Part shown: positions 1 through 5,398 of the stretch, piece by piece
Numbering within the stretch: position 1 is the stretch's first letter
Layout: the number at the start of each line of letters is the position of its first letter
Assembly: GCA_026387055.1 (NCBI GenBank)
Contig: JAPLML010000432.1
Location: 1 to 8,637 of the forward strand
From: Planctomycetota bacterium
GTDB lineage: Bacteria; Planctomycetota; Phycisphaerae; FEN-1346
DNA length: 8,637 nt
Reading direction: 5' to 3'
Translations under genes and position numbers: made by a program
The notes under the pieces: generated by a model
Databases searched by the model: none
What the model was told of the DNA's origin: nothing
The model's input: the letters and a program-made list of their open reading frames with translations, nothing else

Positions 1-748
1 CGACGTGACCGACGGCCGGGCCGTCGCCGATGCCGTACGCGACCTTGCGCCGCGAACCGTTTTTCACCTGGCCGCGTGGACCGACGTCGACGGCGCGGAG
101 GCCCACCCTGCGGCGGCCCGCCGCGTGAACGCCGAGGCCGCGGAACTCGTGGCCCGGGCGGCCGCCGGCGTGGGGGCGCTCGCGGTCTACATCAGCACGG
201 ATTTCGTCTTCGACGGCGCCAAGCCGGGACTCTACGTCGAGGAGGACGCGGCCAACCCGCAAAGCGTCTACGGCCGCACCAAGTACGAGGGCGAGGTCCG
301 GGTCCGCGCCGCCGCGCCGCCGTCGCACCTCGTGGTCCGCACGGCGTGGCTGTACGGCGCGGGGCGGGCGAAGAACTTCATCGACGTGATCCTCGCCGCG
401 GCGAGGCAAGGCCGCCCCTTGCGCGTCGTGACCGACCAGGTGGGATGCCCGACGTGGGCCGAGGACCTGGCCGACGCCCTCGTGGCCCTGGCGGAGGCCG
501 ACGCGCGGGGAACGTTCCACGCCTGCGGGGCCGGCGCGGCGTCGCGGTGGGACCTGGCCGTCGAGGCGCTTCGGGCGGCGGGCCTCGACGCGCCCGTCGA
601 GCGGATCACGTCCGCCGAGATGCCGCGCCCCGCGCCGCGCCCCGGCCGGGCGGTGCTCTCGACCGGGAAGCTCGCGCGGGCGACCGGCTTTCGCTTCCCG
701 CCGTGGCAGGAGAGCGTGAGGGCGTACGTGGCGTCGATCGAGAAATGA
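1..748 (+). CDS. rfbD: dTDP-4-dehydrorhamnose reductase (RmlD/RfbD), 5'-truncated by the window
   Basis: This enzyme catalyses the last step of dTDP-L-rhamnose synthesis, the NAD(P)H-dependent reduction of dTDP-4-dehydro-rhamnose, in the cytoplasm; the product feeds envelope polysaccharide. The frame is open to the left edge, and the visible part begins at the DVTD segment that follows the Rossmann glycine loop in this family, so about 40-50 N-terminal residues including the loop lie outside. Numbering from the GTG at position 5, which is an internal valine codon and not a start, I see HLAAWTDVD, the catalytic Thr of STDFVFDG (65), the YxxxK pair in YGRTK (Tyr89, Lys93), RTAWLYG (112-118) and the DQxGxPT motif (144-150). 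The protein ends normally at a TGA at 746-748. No partner rml genes are visible, and the next gene is convergent. A close relative acting on another nucleotide sugar is possible but less likely. Confidence 0.9.
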   Translation, partial: DVTDGRAVADAVRDLAPRTVFHLAAWTDVDGAEAHPAAARRVNAEAAELVARAAAGVGALAVYISTDFVFDGAKPGLYVEEDAANPQSVYGRTKYEGEVRVRAAAPPSHLVVRTAWLYGAGRAKNFIDVILAAARQGRPLRVVTDQVGCPTWAEDLADALVALAEADARGTFHACGAGAASRWDLAVEALRAAGLDAPVERITSAEMPRPAPRPGRAVLSTGKLARATGFRFPPWQESVRAYVASIEK

Positions 749-770
749 CATCGTTTGACGGGGAGCCGAA

Positions 771-791
771 GTCGAAGACTCGCCGTGGCGA
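771..791 (+). repeat. 21-bp dispersed module, copy 1
   Basis: This 21-bp segment begins gtcgaagactcgccg and matches the reverse complement of 5637-5657 at 20 of 21 positions. The single difference (T here, C there) lies in the centre of a near-palindrome that is perfect in the other copy. Both copies are intergenic and both lie within about 80 bp of a CTTG-loop hairpin. This suggests an interspersed repeat family, although only two copies are visible. Confidence 0.5.
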
Positions 792-804
792 GGCGACCGG
801 GGCC

Positions 805-839
805 ATTGCGGATTGCGGATTTCGGATTGCGAATTGAAC
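805..839 (+). repeat. heptamer array, five units of ATTGCGG type
   Basis: Five consecutive seven-base units begin at 805, 812, 819, 826 and 833. The first two are identical (attgcgg); the third has one change, the fourth has one, and the fifth is degenerate. A seven-base period does not fit coding sequence, and the array starts 56 bp after the rfbD stop codon. It resembles in style the heptanucleotide tandem repeats (STRR) known from filamentous cyanobacteria. The function is unknown. Confidence 0.75.
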
Positions 840-865
840 GGCGAACGGCAAAGGCCATCGTCATT

Positions 866-889
866 TAGCCGCCCAGCTTGCTGGGCGCG
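866..889. repeat. CTTG-loop hairpin element, copy 1
   Basis: The arms cgcccag (870-876) and ctgggcg (881-887) form a seven-pair stem around a CTTG loop, flanked by TTAGC on the left and CGCTT on the right. A near-identical element lies at 5564-5590. The loop-closing pair is G-C here and T-A there, so both sides changed together and the stem is kept. No T-run follows, so I do not call it a terminator. Confidence 0.6.
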
Positions 890-893
890 CTTC

Positions 894-928
894 AATGCGA
901 AATGCGTAATGCGAAATGCCAAATGAGC
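894..928 (+). repeat. heptamer array, five units of AATGCGA type
   Basis: Five seven-base units begin at 894, 901, 908, 915 and 922, with consensus aatgcga. Units one and three are identical, and the last is degenerate. The unit is related to the ATTGCGG units at 805-839 and shares their five-unit length, but it is a distinct variant, so this is not a simple duplication of the other array. Confidence 0.75.
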
Positions 929-984
929 GGCAACGGCAAGGCCACCAAGGACAAGTGGCCAACGGCCAATGACAGACCTTACGT

Positions 985-1206
985 TTACAAGTATCGCGAA
1001 ATGAGGTAAAACGCCAGCCCCAGCCCCAGCATGCCCAGGCTGACCGAGACGAAGAAGTGCAGGGCGCCGAGGGCGATCTTCCGGGCGTCGTCGAACTTCG
1101 TGGCCTTGTACACCACCGCCACGACGGCGCAGAGCGGGTAGTAGAGCCACAGGGGATTCGACAGGCTCACGAGGTGGGTGAAGAACCCGGCGATGGCCTC
1201 TCCCAT
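985..1206 (-). CDS. small conserved-looking membrane protein, 73 residues
   Basis: A 73-residue protein starts at the ATG at 1206-1204 and ends at TAA (987-985). It overlaps the preceding gene by one base (TGATG), and a strong SD, GAGGAGG at 1220-1214 with a seven-base spacer, fixes the start. There are two probable membrane segments, about residues 19-35 (with the motif PLWLYYPL) and 46-69, joined by a charged loop YKATKFDDARK. The last residues are SRYL. I recognise the general look of a small planctomycete inner-membrane protein but no named family, and I assign no function. The one-base overlap implies translational coupling to the TM2-like protein, so the two probably act together. It is the distal gene of the minus-strand operon. 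Confidence 0.8.
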   Translation of the reverse strand: MGEAIAGFFTHLVSLSNPLWLYYPLCAVVAVVYKATKFDDARKIALGALHFFVSVSLGMLGLGLAFYLISRYL

Positions 1207-1613
1207 CACACGTCCTCCTCGGTCTGGCGCGGCGGGTAGGCCAGCCGCAGGTAGGCGTCCATCATCACCAGCAGGTTCATCAGGCCCGCCACGGCGGTGT
1301 AGAGCGTCCCCATCTCGTGGAGGCGGTCGGCCCAGTCGATCGGCGAGTGAATCGCGAAGTATTGCGAGAGCTGGTACAGGGCGAGGGTCGGCGCGCCCGC
1401 GCAGACCTGGGCGAACAACCAGAGGCGCCACACGACGACGGTGCCGCCGCCGATCACCAGGCCGGCCACCTGCAGGGTCGTGATCAGCACGAAGAACAGG
1501 AGCGCCTTGCCCCATTTGCCGGCGTACGCGTGGCCTCCGCCGGGCACGACCCACCCCAGGACGAGGGCGATGACCGGGCTGGGTCCCGGCAGGAACAGGG
1601 GCGCGCGGGTCAT
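1206..1613 (-). CDS. TM2-like small integral membrane protein (possibly DUF6677-type)
   Basis: The protein has 135 residues. It starts at the ATG at 1613, inside the stop region of the upstream gene (four-base ATGA overlap), with a GGGAGG SD at 1624-1619 and a five-base spacer. The segment at residues 11-40 (PSPVIALVLGWVVPGGGHAY, then AGKWGKAL) follows the TM2-like pattern: Pro-rich entry, hydrophobic stretch, PGxGHxYxGxxxKG-like turn, then a second helix. Further membrane segments lie at about 38-58, 61-80 and 102-124, and the tail (RQTEEDV) is acidic. From memory this resembles the DUF6677 proteins annotated in planctomycetes; I cannot verify that here. No catalytic residues are evident. 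It is translationally coupled at both ends, which points to a fixed stoichiometry with its neighbours. Confidence 0.8.
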   Translation of the reverse strand: MTRAPLFLPGPSPVIALVLGWVVPGGGHAYAGKWGKALLFFVLITTLQVAGLVIGGGTVVVWRLWLFAQVCAGAPTLALYQLSQYFAIHSPIDWADRLHEMGTLYTAVAGLMNLLVMMDAYLRLAYPPRQTEEDV

Positions 1614-2533
1614 GGCAGCCTCCCGGGTTCAGCCATGAATTGCGATTCGTCGATGGTTCGGCTCGACCCGCCGCCGACTTTCCAGTCGATGAACCGCGCC
1701 TTGTCTTTGCTCGGCGGTCGCCGCGGCGACTCCGGCCGCTTCACGTCTTCCACCTGGGGGATTCCCACGGTCGCCGGCTTCGCGGCGGGCTCGGATGAAG
1801 AAACCGCGGCGTCTCCGGAGGCCACCGGCGGCACGGCGGCGGTCGCCGCGGCGACCACGGGCCGTTCCTTCGCCTTCACGGCCTCCTGGACCGGCGGTTT
1901 CCCGGCCCCGTTCTCGGGTCTGCGGCCGAGGACCAGCGGGGCGATGCGGGCCCGGACGAACGTCGGGTTGGTCGCGCCGACGCCGCGGTCCACCGTGCCC
2001 GCCACCGAGACGCCGAGGCTCAAGACCGTGTCGGCCACGCTGGTGAACGCGTACAGGCGGTCGGTGACCCGATCGAGCGCCCGCGTCAGGTCGTACTGGG
2101 CGAGGAGGCTCGAGGAGATGAGGACGCCCCCCGTGATCTTGTCGTTGCCGGTCAGGGCCTCGATCGCCCAGACCGCCAGCCCGGTGCCGGCCGATACGCC
2201 GACCAGGTGGACGGGCCGGCCGCTGTACTCGTGGAGATAGGTCTCGATGCGGCGGGCGAGCAGGGCGGCCTTGTGGTGGTTCGCCTCGACGGAGGCCTGG
2301 TCCGAGAGGACTTCGCCGGCGGACCACTCGTAGACCTCCAGGGCCCGGTCCACGCCGCCGGCGGCCAGGCCGTCCCGGAGGCGGTCGCACTCGCCCATCA
2401 TGCCCCCCGCGCCGCTCAAGACAACGACCAGCCCGCGTTCGTACCGGTCGGGACTCGTGTAGTTGACCTGCGTGCAGCCGGTCGCGCCGGCGGCGACGGC
2501 CGTCATCAGGAGAAGCCCCGCGATGTTTCGCAT
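1610..2533 (-). CDS. lipoprotein with alpha/beta-hydrolase fold, probable pseudo-hydrolase, with Pro/Ala-rich tail
   Basis: The protein has 307 residues. The ATG at 2533 is chosen because AGGAGG at 2546-2541 sits seven bases upstream; a TTG 21 bases earlier lies in repeat DNA. A signal peptide ends in a lipobox ATGC with Cys20, so export and lipid anchoring are expected. The core aligns with the next gene upstream: RGLVVVLSGAGG (33-44), EVYEWS (66-71), the nucleophile elbow GVSAG with Ser114, QYDLTRAL (146-153), DRLYAFTS (158-165) and a candidate acid Asp168. No histidine occurs after position 109, whereas the paralogue has GHLGGHMGW in the expected place, so the triad looks incomplete. In its place is a low-complexity Pro/Ala/Val/Lys tail (about 205-275) and a conserved-looking end, RFIDWKVGGG...TIDESQF. 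It may be a binding or regulatory partner rather than an enzyme. It overlaps the next gene by four bases. Confidence 0.82.
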   Translation of the reverse strand: MRNIAGLLLMTAVAAGATGCTQVNYTSPDRYERGLVVVLSGAGGMMGECDRLRDGLAAGGVDRALEVYEWSAGEVLSDQASVEANHHKAALLARRIETYLHEYSGRPVHLVGVSAGTGLAVWAIEALTGNDKITGGVLISSSLLAQYDLTRALDRVTDRLYAFTSVADTVLSLGVSVAGTVDRGVGATNPTFVRARIAPLVLGRRPENGAGKPPVQEAVKAKERPVVAAATAAVPPVASGDAAVSSSEPAAKPATVGIPQVEDVKRPESPRRPPSKDKARFIDWKVGGGSSRTIDESQFMAEPGRLP

Positions 2534-2553
2534 CCTGTCGCCTCCTGGTAACA

Positions 2554-2588
2554 ATTGCAGATTGCAGATTGCAGATTGCAGATTGGAG
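2554..2588 (+). repeat. heptamer array, five units of ATTGCAG type (one arm of an inverted repeat)
   Basis: Four perfect units of attgcag start at 2554, 2561, 2568 and 2575, followed by one with a single change (attggag) at 2582. The array is mirrored by the five reverse units at 2623-2657 across a 34-bp spacer. It ends seven bases from the SD of the hydrolase-like lipoprotein gene, so it lies in that gene's leader on the minus strand. Confidence 0.85.
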
Positions 2589-2622
2589 ATTCAAAAAGGA
2601 TGCCGTTTTTGTTGTTCTCTTC
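2589..2622. other. 34-bp spacer between the inverted heptamer arms
   Basis: This is the loop of the inverted repeat. It is AT-richer than the surrounding DNA and contains aaaaaggatgccgttttt, with A and T runs that could pair weakly at the loop base. I see no coding potential and no T-run placed correctly for an intrinsic terminator. Confidence 0.4.
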
Positions 2623-2657
2623 CTTTAATCTGCAATCTTTAATCTGCAATCTACAAT
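2623..2657 (-). repeat. heptamer array, five reverse units (second arm of the inverted repeat)
   Basis: Units of ctgcaat or the variants ctttaat and ctacaat start at 2623, 2630, 2637, 2644 and 2651. Read on the minus strand they pair with the array at 2554-2588; 30 of 35 positions are identical to the perfect complement by my alignment, and one mismatch is a G-U wobble in RNA. The arm ends on the last base of the upstream hydrolase stop codon (TGA at 2659-2657). The minus-strand transcript would therefore fold a long stem between the two hydrolase reading frames. Confidence 0.85.
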
Positions 2658-3490
2658 CATTCCACCAGCGGCTGGCCGGGGTCGCTCTTGCCCGCGAGGA
2701 TGGGGGCCAGGAAGTCCCGCGCGAAGCGCGTCGTGGTCCATCCCATGTGGCCGCCCAGATGCCCCATCTTGACGAAGTCCAGCGACCAGGGCACCTGCCG
2801 CACCTTGGCATACTCGCCCGCGTCGACCTCCGGCGTGAGCTTGAACCCCACGAGGCCCGCGCTGACGGAATGCTGGCCGTCCATGGTGCCGAAGACCGCC
2901 GTGCCGGCCCCCAGGAGGCCGACGTCGGCATTCGAGTACATGACGTACAGGCGGCTGCGGACCGCCCGCAGCGCTTTCGTCAGGTCGTAGTCCGGCGACA
3001 GGGCCGGGGCCAGGAGGATCGCCCGCTCGACAATAGCCCCACGCACCGCGTGGGGATCCCCCGGCGGTGCCGGGGGCTGCATGGCCTCCAAGGCCCACAC
3101 CACGACGGCCGCGCCGCCGGAGTGGCCTATGAGGGTCACCGGCCGGTGCGGCATGGCCGAGGCGTACGTGGCCACGCGGGTGGCCAGGTCGTTGGCGGCC
3201 GCCTGGTTCCGCTCTCGCGCCATCAGGTCGCCGACCCAGAGGCCGCTCGGCCCCCTCGACCAGTCATAAATGATGATGGCCGACTTGACGCCGGCCTCGT
3301 CTAGCCCGCTTCGAAGCCACCGCGGACCCCAGTTGTAACCGCCGACGCCGTCGAGGCTTACCACCAGGCCCGCCTCGAGGCGCTGCTCCGTTGCGTAATC
3401 GCGATTCCGCGTCCGGCAGCCGACGCCAGTCACGAGAAGCGTGAGGCCCGCCACGGCGGCTGCTGCGACACGAAGACCTCCCAACGACAA
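2657..3490 (-). CDS. alpha/beta-hydrolase lipoprotein with complete GHSGG triad
   Basis: The protein has 277 residues. It begins with TTG at 3490, supported by AAGGAG at 3503-3498 and a seven-base spacer. The N-terminus is a signal peptide with Cys25 in TGVGC as a likely but weak lipobox. The hydrolase core shows LEAGLVVSLDGVGG (38-51), IIIYDWS (72-78), the nucleophile elbow GHSGG with Ser124, YDLTKALRAV, a candidate acid Asp189 in YSNADVGLLG, and His248 or His244 in GHLGGHMGW. This is an intact serine-hydrolase triad layout, so an esterase or lipase-like activity on an envelope or exogenous ester is plausible; the substrate is unknown. It shares fold, motifs and order with the next gene, which lacks the His motif, so the two look like tandem duplicates. 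The 123-bp gap to that gene holds the heptamer inverted repeat, and transcription probably continues through it. Confidence 0.85.
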   Translation of the reverse strand: MSLGGLRVAAAAVAGLTLLVTGVGCRTRNRDYATEQRLEAGLVVSLDGVGGYNWGPRWLRSGLDEAGVKSAIIIYDWSRGPSGLWVGDLMARERNQAAANDLATRVATYASAMPHRPVTLIGHSGGAAVVVWALEAMQPPAPPGDPHAVRGAIVERAILLAPALSPDYDLTKALRAVRSRLYVMYSNADVGLLGAGTAVFGTMDGQHSVSAGLVGFKLTPEVDAGEYAKVRQVPWSLDFVKMGHLGGHMGWTTTRFARDFLAPILAGKSDPGQPLVE

Positions 3491-3534
3491 CGCCAGACTC
3501 CTTTATTTCGGCGCCCGCCACACAAGGACTACAC

Positions 3535-3564
3535 AGTATATCGTTTTGGGCCTCCGCGAGGCAA
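3535..3564 (-). promoter_or_regulatory. possible sigma70-type promoter for the hydrolase operon
   Basis: On the minus strand TTGCCT (3564-3559) and TATACT (3540-3535) are separated by 18 bases. The -10 box differs from TATAAT at one position. The distance to the TTG start at 3490 leaves a leader of about 40 bases containing the SD. The placement is sensible, but no transcript evidence exists here. Confidence 0.4.
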
Positions 3565-3581
3565 CGCATTTCCACTCACCG

Positions 3582-3594
3582 CCCCCGGGCCGGG
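3582..3594 (+). repeat. 13-bp direct repeat, left copy
   Basis: The sequence cccccgggccggg recurs exactly at 3741-3753, 159 bp away. Each copy is the core of a small hairpin: here CGCCC (3580-3584) pairs with GGGCG (3592-3596). The stem arms differ from those of the right copy but stay paired. Confidence 0.6.
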
Positions 3595-3612
3595 CGCACC
3601 TCATGTTTGTGG

Positions 3613-3707
3613 CGAGGGTGGCATGCCCACGCCGCTGTTGCGTGGGCATGTTCCCGGCATGGGTCACAGCATGCCCAGCGAACGACGCGCTGGGGATGCC
3701 ACCCTCG
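3613..3707. repeat. branched REP-like palindromic element
   Basis: The outer arms cgagggtggcat (3613-3624) and atgccaccctcg (3696-3707) are perfect 12-bp inverted repeats. Inside are two hairpins: catgcccacgc (3622-3632) with its exact complement at 3640-3650 and a seven-base loop, and catgcccagcg (3670-3680) with 3688-3698, one mismatch, again with a seven-base loop. The outer and inner pairings share bases, so alternative folds are possible. This is the architecture of paired REP units or a small non-autonomous element. No transposase is present in the window. Confidence 0.7.
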
Positions 3708-3740
3708 ACGAACAGGGCTTGCCACAAGATCTCGGCACAC

Positions 3741-3753
3741 CCCCCGGGCCGGG
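3741..3753 (+). repeat. 13-bp direct repeat, right copy
   Basis: This is an exact copy of 3582-3594. Here the flanks form a stem cacaccc (3736-3742) with gggtgtg (3751-3757). It lies 22 bp beyond the stop of the CreD-like gene. On the minus strand no T-run follows the stem, so it is not a typical intrinsic terminator. Confidence 0.6.
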
Positions 3754-3775
3754 TGTGGAAGGCTTTATTGCTTTG

Positions 3776-5380
3776 TCACGCCTCCCCGCCCTTGCGCCGC
3801 GCCGACCAGATTTGCGCCACCGCCAGCATGGCGACGTAGAGGGCCAGGCCCCAGTACAGGATCTGGACCAGGAGGCCGGTGTACTTGTCCTCGACCACCG
3901 CCAGCGGGTAGTAGATCACGAAGGCGGCCACCAGCAGGACCGACTGGAACGTGGCGAAGCCGGAGCCCCAGCCCAGCCGCAGGTACAGGATGACGAGCAG
4001 AAGCGTCGCTGCCGCCGCGATGCTGAAGCACGCGTCGAACGACGACAGGTGGTACGACAGGTACGCCACGAAGGTGTAGAACAGGTAGTACGCCACCGAC
4101 AGGAGGCCGAGGCTGAACAGGTCGGTCTCGCGCCCCAGCAGCATCCACGTGACCACGAGCACCGCGGCCAGAAGCATCAGGCCCAGCGGCGCCTCGTGCA
4201 GCAGCCGCGTCACGTAGTACCCCGGCTGCTTGATGCCCGGCAGGATGACGCCCATGCCGAGGCTCGTGGCCGAGGAGGCCATGTCCCACTCCAGGGTCAT
4301 CGGCTCTCCGGCGGCGGGAGAATCCTTGATCACCGGCGGCGTCATCGAGCCGATCGGGAGGCCCATGTGCTTCTTCCAGAGGAACTGCTGTTCGCCCTGG
4401 GCGGGTTCATCGCCGCGCTTCGTGTGGGGGAAGATCCGCAGCGTGACCTTGTAGTCCTCGCGGTGAGCCATGCTGGCGGGCGTGTACCGGAGGTACTCCA
4501 TGCCGCGCGAGGCGTACTGGACCTGCACGTTCACGGTCTGGCCTGCCTGCATGGGCATCTTCCAGGTCTGGGCGTTGTCCCTGAGAACGAGGTTCTCGAC
4601 CCAGTTCTTGCCGTCCACCAGGATGGCGAACTGGCTGTAGGTGCCCTGGTCGGCGGGCATGGGGAAGCGGAACTCGGCCTCGGTGGCCTTGTCGCTGCGA
4701 TTCTTGACCGTGTAATCGAGTTTCCAGGTGTCCTCGTAGCACGTGTAATAGGCCGAGCCCTTGGGGCGGTAGTTCATCTTGATGTCGACGTCCACGCGGC
4801 CGCGCACCACGGAGTTCTGCGGTACGGCCTTGCGGACCTTGCGCTTGATCTTGATGGGGCTCTCGCCGCCGGCCTTGCTCTCGTCCTTGCCCTCGTCGGC
4901 GGTCACGGACGCGTCGGGGGGCCTCACGGGGCCGGGTGATCCCCTGGCGGCGCCAAGCTCCTCCTCGGCCACCTGGCGGCCGTCCTTGAAGAGGAGGATG
5001 CTCTGCTCCTCGGTGACGTAGTGGGCGACCGAGAGCTCTCGCTGCTCGTGGGGCGAGCCCCAGTTGGTCTTGATGGCGTCGTAGTTCTCCTGCGTCACCT
5101 GGCCGTGCTGCTCGTCGAAGAGGCCCGACTGGACGAGCATCGCGCCGCCGAGCGTCCCTACGATGGTGCCGCCGACGAGAACGTTCAGCAGGCCGTGCAC
5201 CGCCCCGAGGACGATGCCGCGCCACCCGCCCTTCTCCCAGGCGGCCTTGACGGCCTTCCGCCACGGCGGCAGGAGGAGCAGGATCACCGACAGGGCCAGC
5301 AGGACCATCCCTGCCATGAAGACGTAGTGCGCTTTACCGCCGAAGTACACCGACAGCAGACTCAAGATGTGACGATACAC
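3776..5380 (-). CDS. CreD-like polytopic inner-membrane protein
   Basis: The protein has 534 residues. It starts with GTG at 5380, placed by a near-perfect SD AAGGAGG at 5393-5387 with a six-base spacer. Two membrane segments lie near the N-terminus (about 18-38 and 55-86). They are followed by a large, probably periplasmic region (89-395) with a charged Pro/Lys-rich linker (about 145-188) and a beta-rich part (190-370; VVRGRVDVDIKMNYRPKGSA), and then five hydrophobic segments (397-415, 420-442, 447-468, 474-493, 500-522). The last five helices, with YYLFYTFVAYLSYHLSSFDA and the VVEDKYTGLL turn, match in order and spacing the C-terminal half of CreD (E. coli CreD is about 450 residues and is controlled by CreBC), with the VxxED turn as the clearest point. 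The N-terminal half does not look like CreD. No creB/creC genes are adjacent. The role is unknown; an envelope-stress membrane protein is an inference from the family. Confidence 0.72.
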   Translation of the reverse strand: MYRHILSLLSVYFGGKAHYVFMAGMVLLALSVILLLLPPWRKAVKAAWEKGGWRGIVLGAVHGLLNVLVGGTIVGTLGGAMLVQSGLFDEQHGQVTQENYDAIKTNWGSPHEQRELSVAHYVTEEQSILLFKDGRQVAEEELGAARGSPGPVRPPDASVTADEGKDESKAGGESPIKIKRKVRKAVPQNSVVRGRVDVDIKMNYRPKGSAYYTCYEDTWKLDYTVKNRSDKATEAEFRFPMPADQGTYSQFAILVDGKNWVENLVLRDNAQTWKMPMQAGQTVNVQVQYASRGMEYLRYTPASMAHREDYKVTLRIFPHTKRGDEPAQGEQQFLWKKHMGLPIGSMTPPVIKDSPAAGEPMTLEWDMASSATSLGMGVILPGIKQPGYYVTRLLHEAPLGLMLLAAVLVVTWMLLGRETDLFSLGLLSVAYYLFYTFVAYLSYHLSSFDACFSIAAAATLLLVILYLRLGWGSGFATFQSVLLVAAFVIYYPLAVVEDKYTGLLVQILYWGLALYVAMLAVAQIWSARRKGGEA

Positions 5381-5398
5381 CGACGACCTCCTTCTGGG

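Larger units (their letters stand above)
749..984. other. convergent intergenic region with no gene, filled with short repeats
   Basis: This 236-bp gap separates the 3' ends of rfbD and the minus-strand operon. I found no convincing gene in it. From left to right it holds a 21-bp dispersed module (771-791), a five-unit heptamer array (805-839) that decays into further seven-base steps up to about 856, a CTTG-loop hairpin (866-889), a second five-unit heptamer array (894-928), and a small stem (940-945 with 955-960) that could act as the 3' end of the minus-strand transcript. No T-run follows that small stem on the minus strand, so an intrinsic terminator is not supported. Confidence 0.6.
3491..3775. 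other. intergenic region with branched palindromic element and hydrolase leader
   Basis: The region lies between the stop of the CreD-like gene and the start of the hydrolase operon. It contains the hydrolase SD (3498-3503), a possible minus-strand promoter (3535-3564), two copies of a 13-bp C/G-rich direct repeat (3582-3594 and 3741-3753), and between them a multi-branched palindrome (3613-3707). I see no credible gene in it. Confidence 0.6.

Noticed and set aside
805..928. CRISPR array
   Set aside because: The units are only seven bases long, contiguous and without spacers, and no cas genes are present.
940..960. Intrinsic terminator after the 73-residue gene
   Set aside because: A six-pair stem (ggccac with gtggcc) exists 25 bases past the stop, but no T-run follows on the minus strand and the area is repeat-derived.
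1057..1638. Plus-strand open frames across 1057-1638
   Set aside because: They are antisense to two well-supported membrane-protein genes with overlapping starts and stops and strong SD sites, and their products are Arg/Pro/Gly-rich shadows.
2555..3304. Plus-strand open frame running out of the heptamer array
   Set aside because: Its first codons translate the seven-base repeats and the rest is antisense to the GHSGG hydrolase, with no SD and no recognisable domain.
3623..4939. 438-codon plus-strand open frame opposite the CreD-like gene
   Set aside because: It is an antisense shadow caused by high GC at third positions: the product is rich in Arg, His, Gly and Gln with no hydrophobic or domain logic, and the minus-strand frame has an excellent SD and clear membrane segments. 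The same applies to 5021-6208 and 7151-8386.
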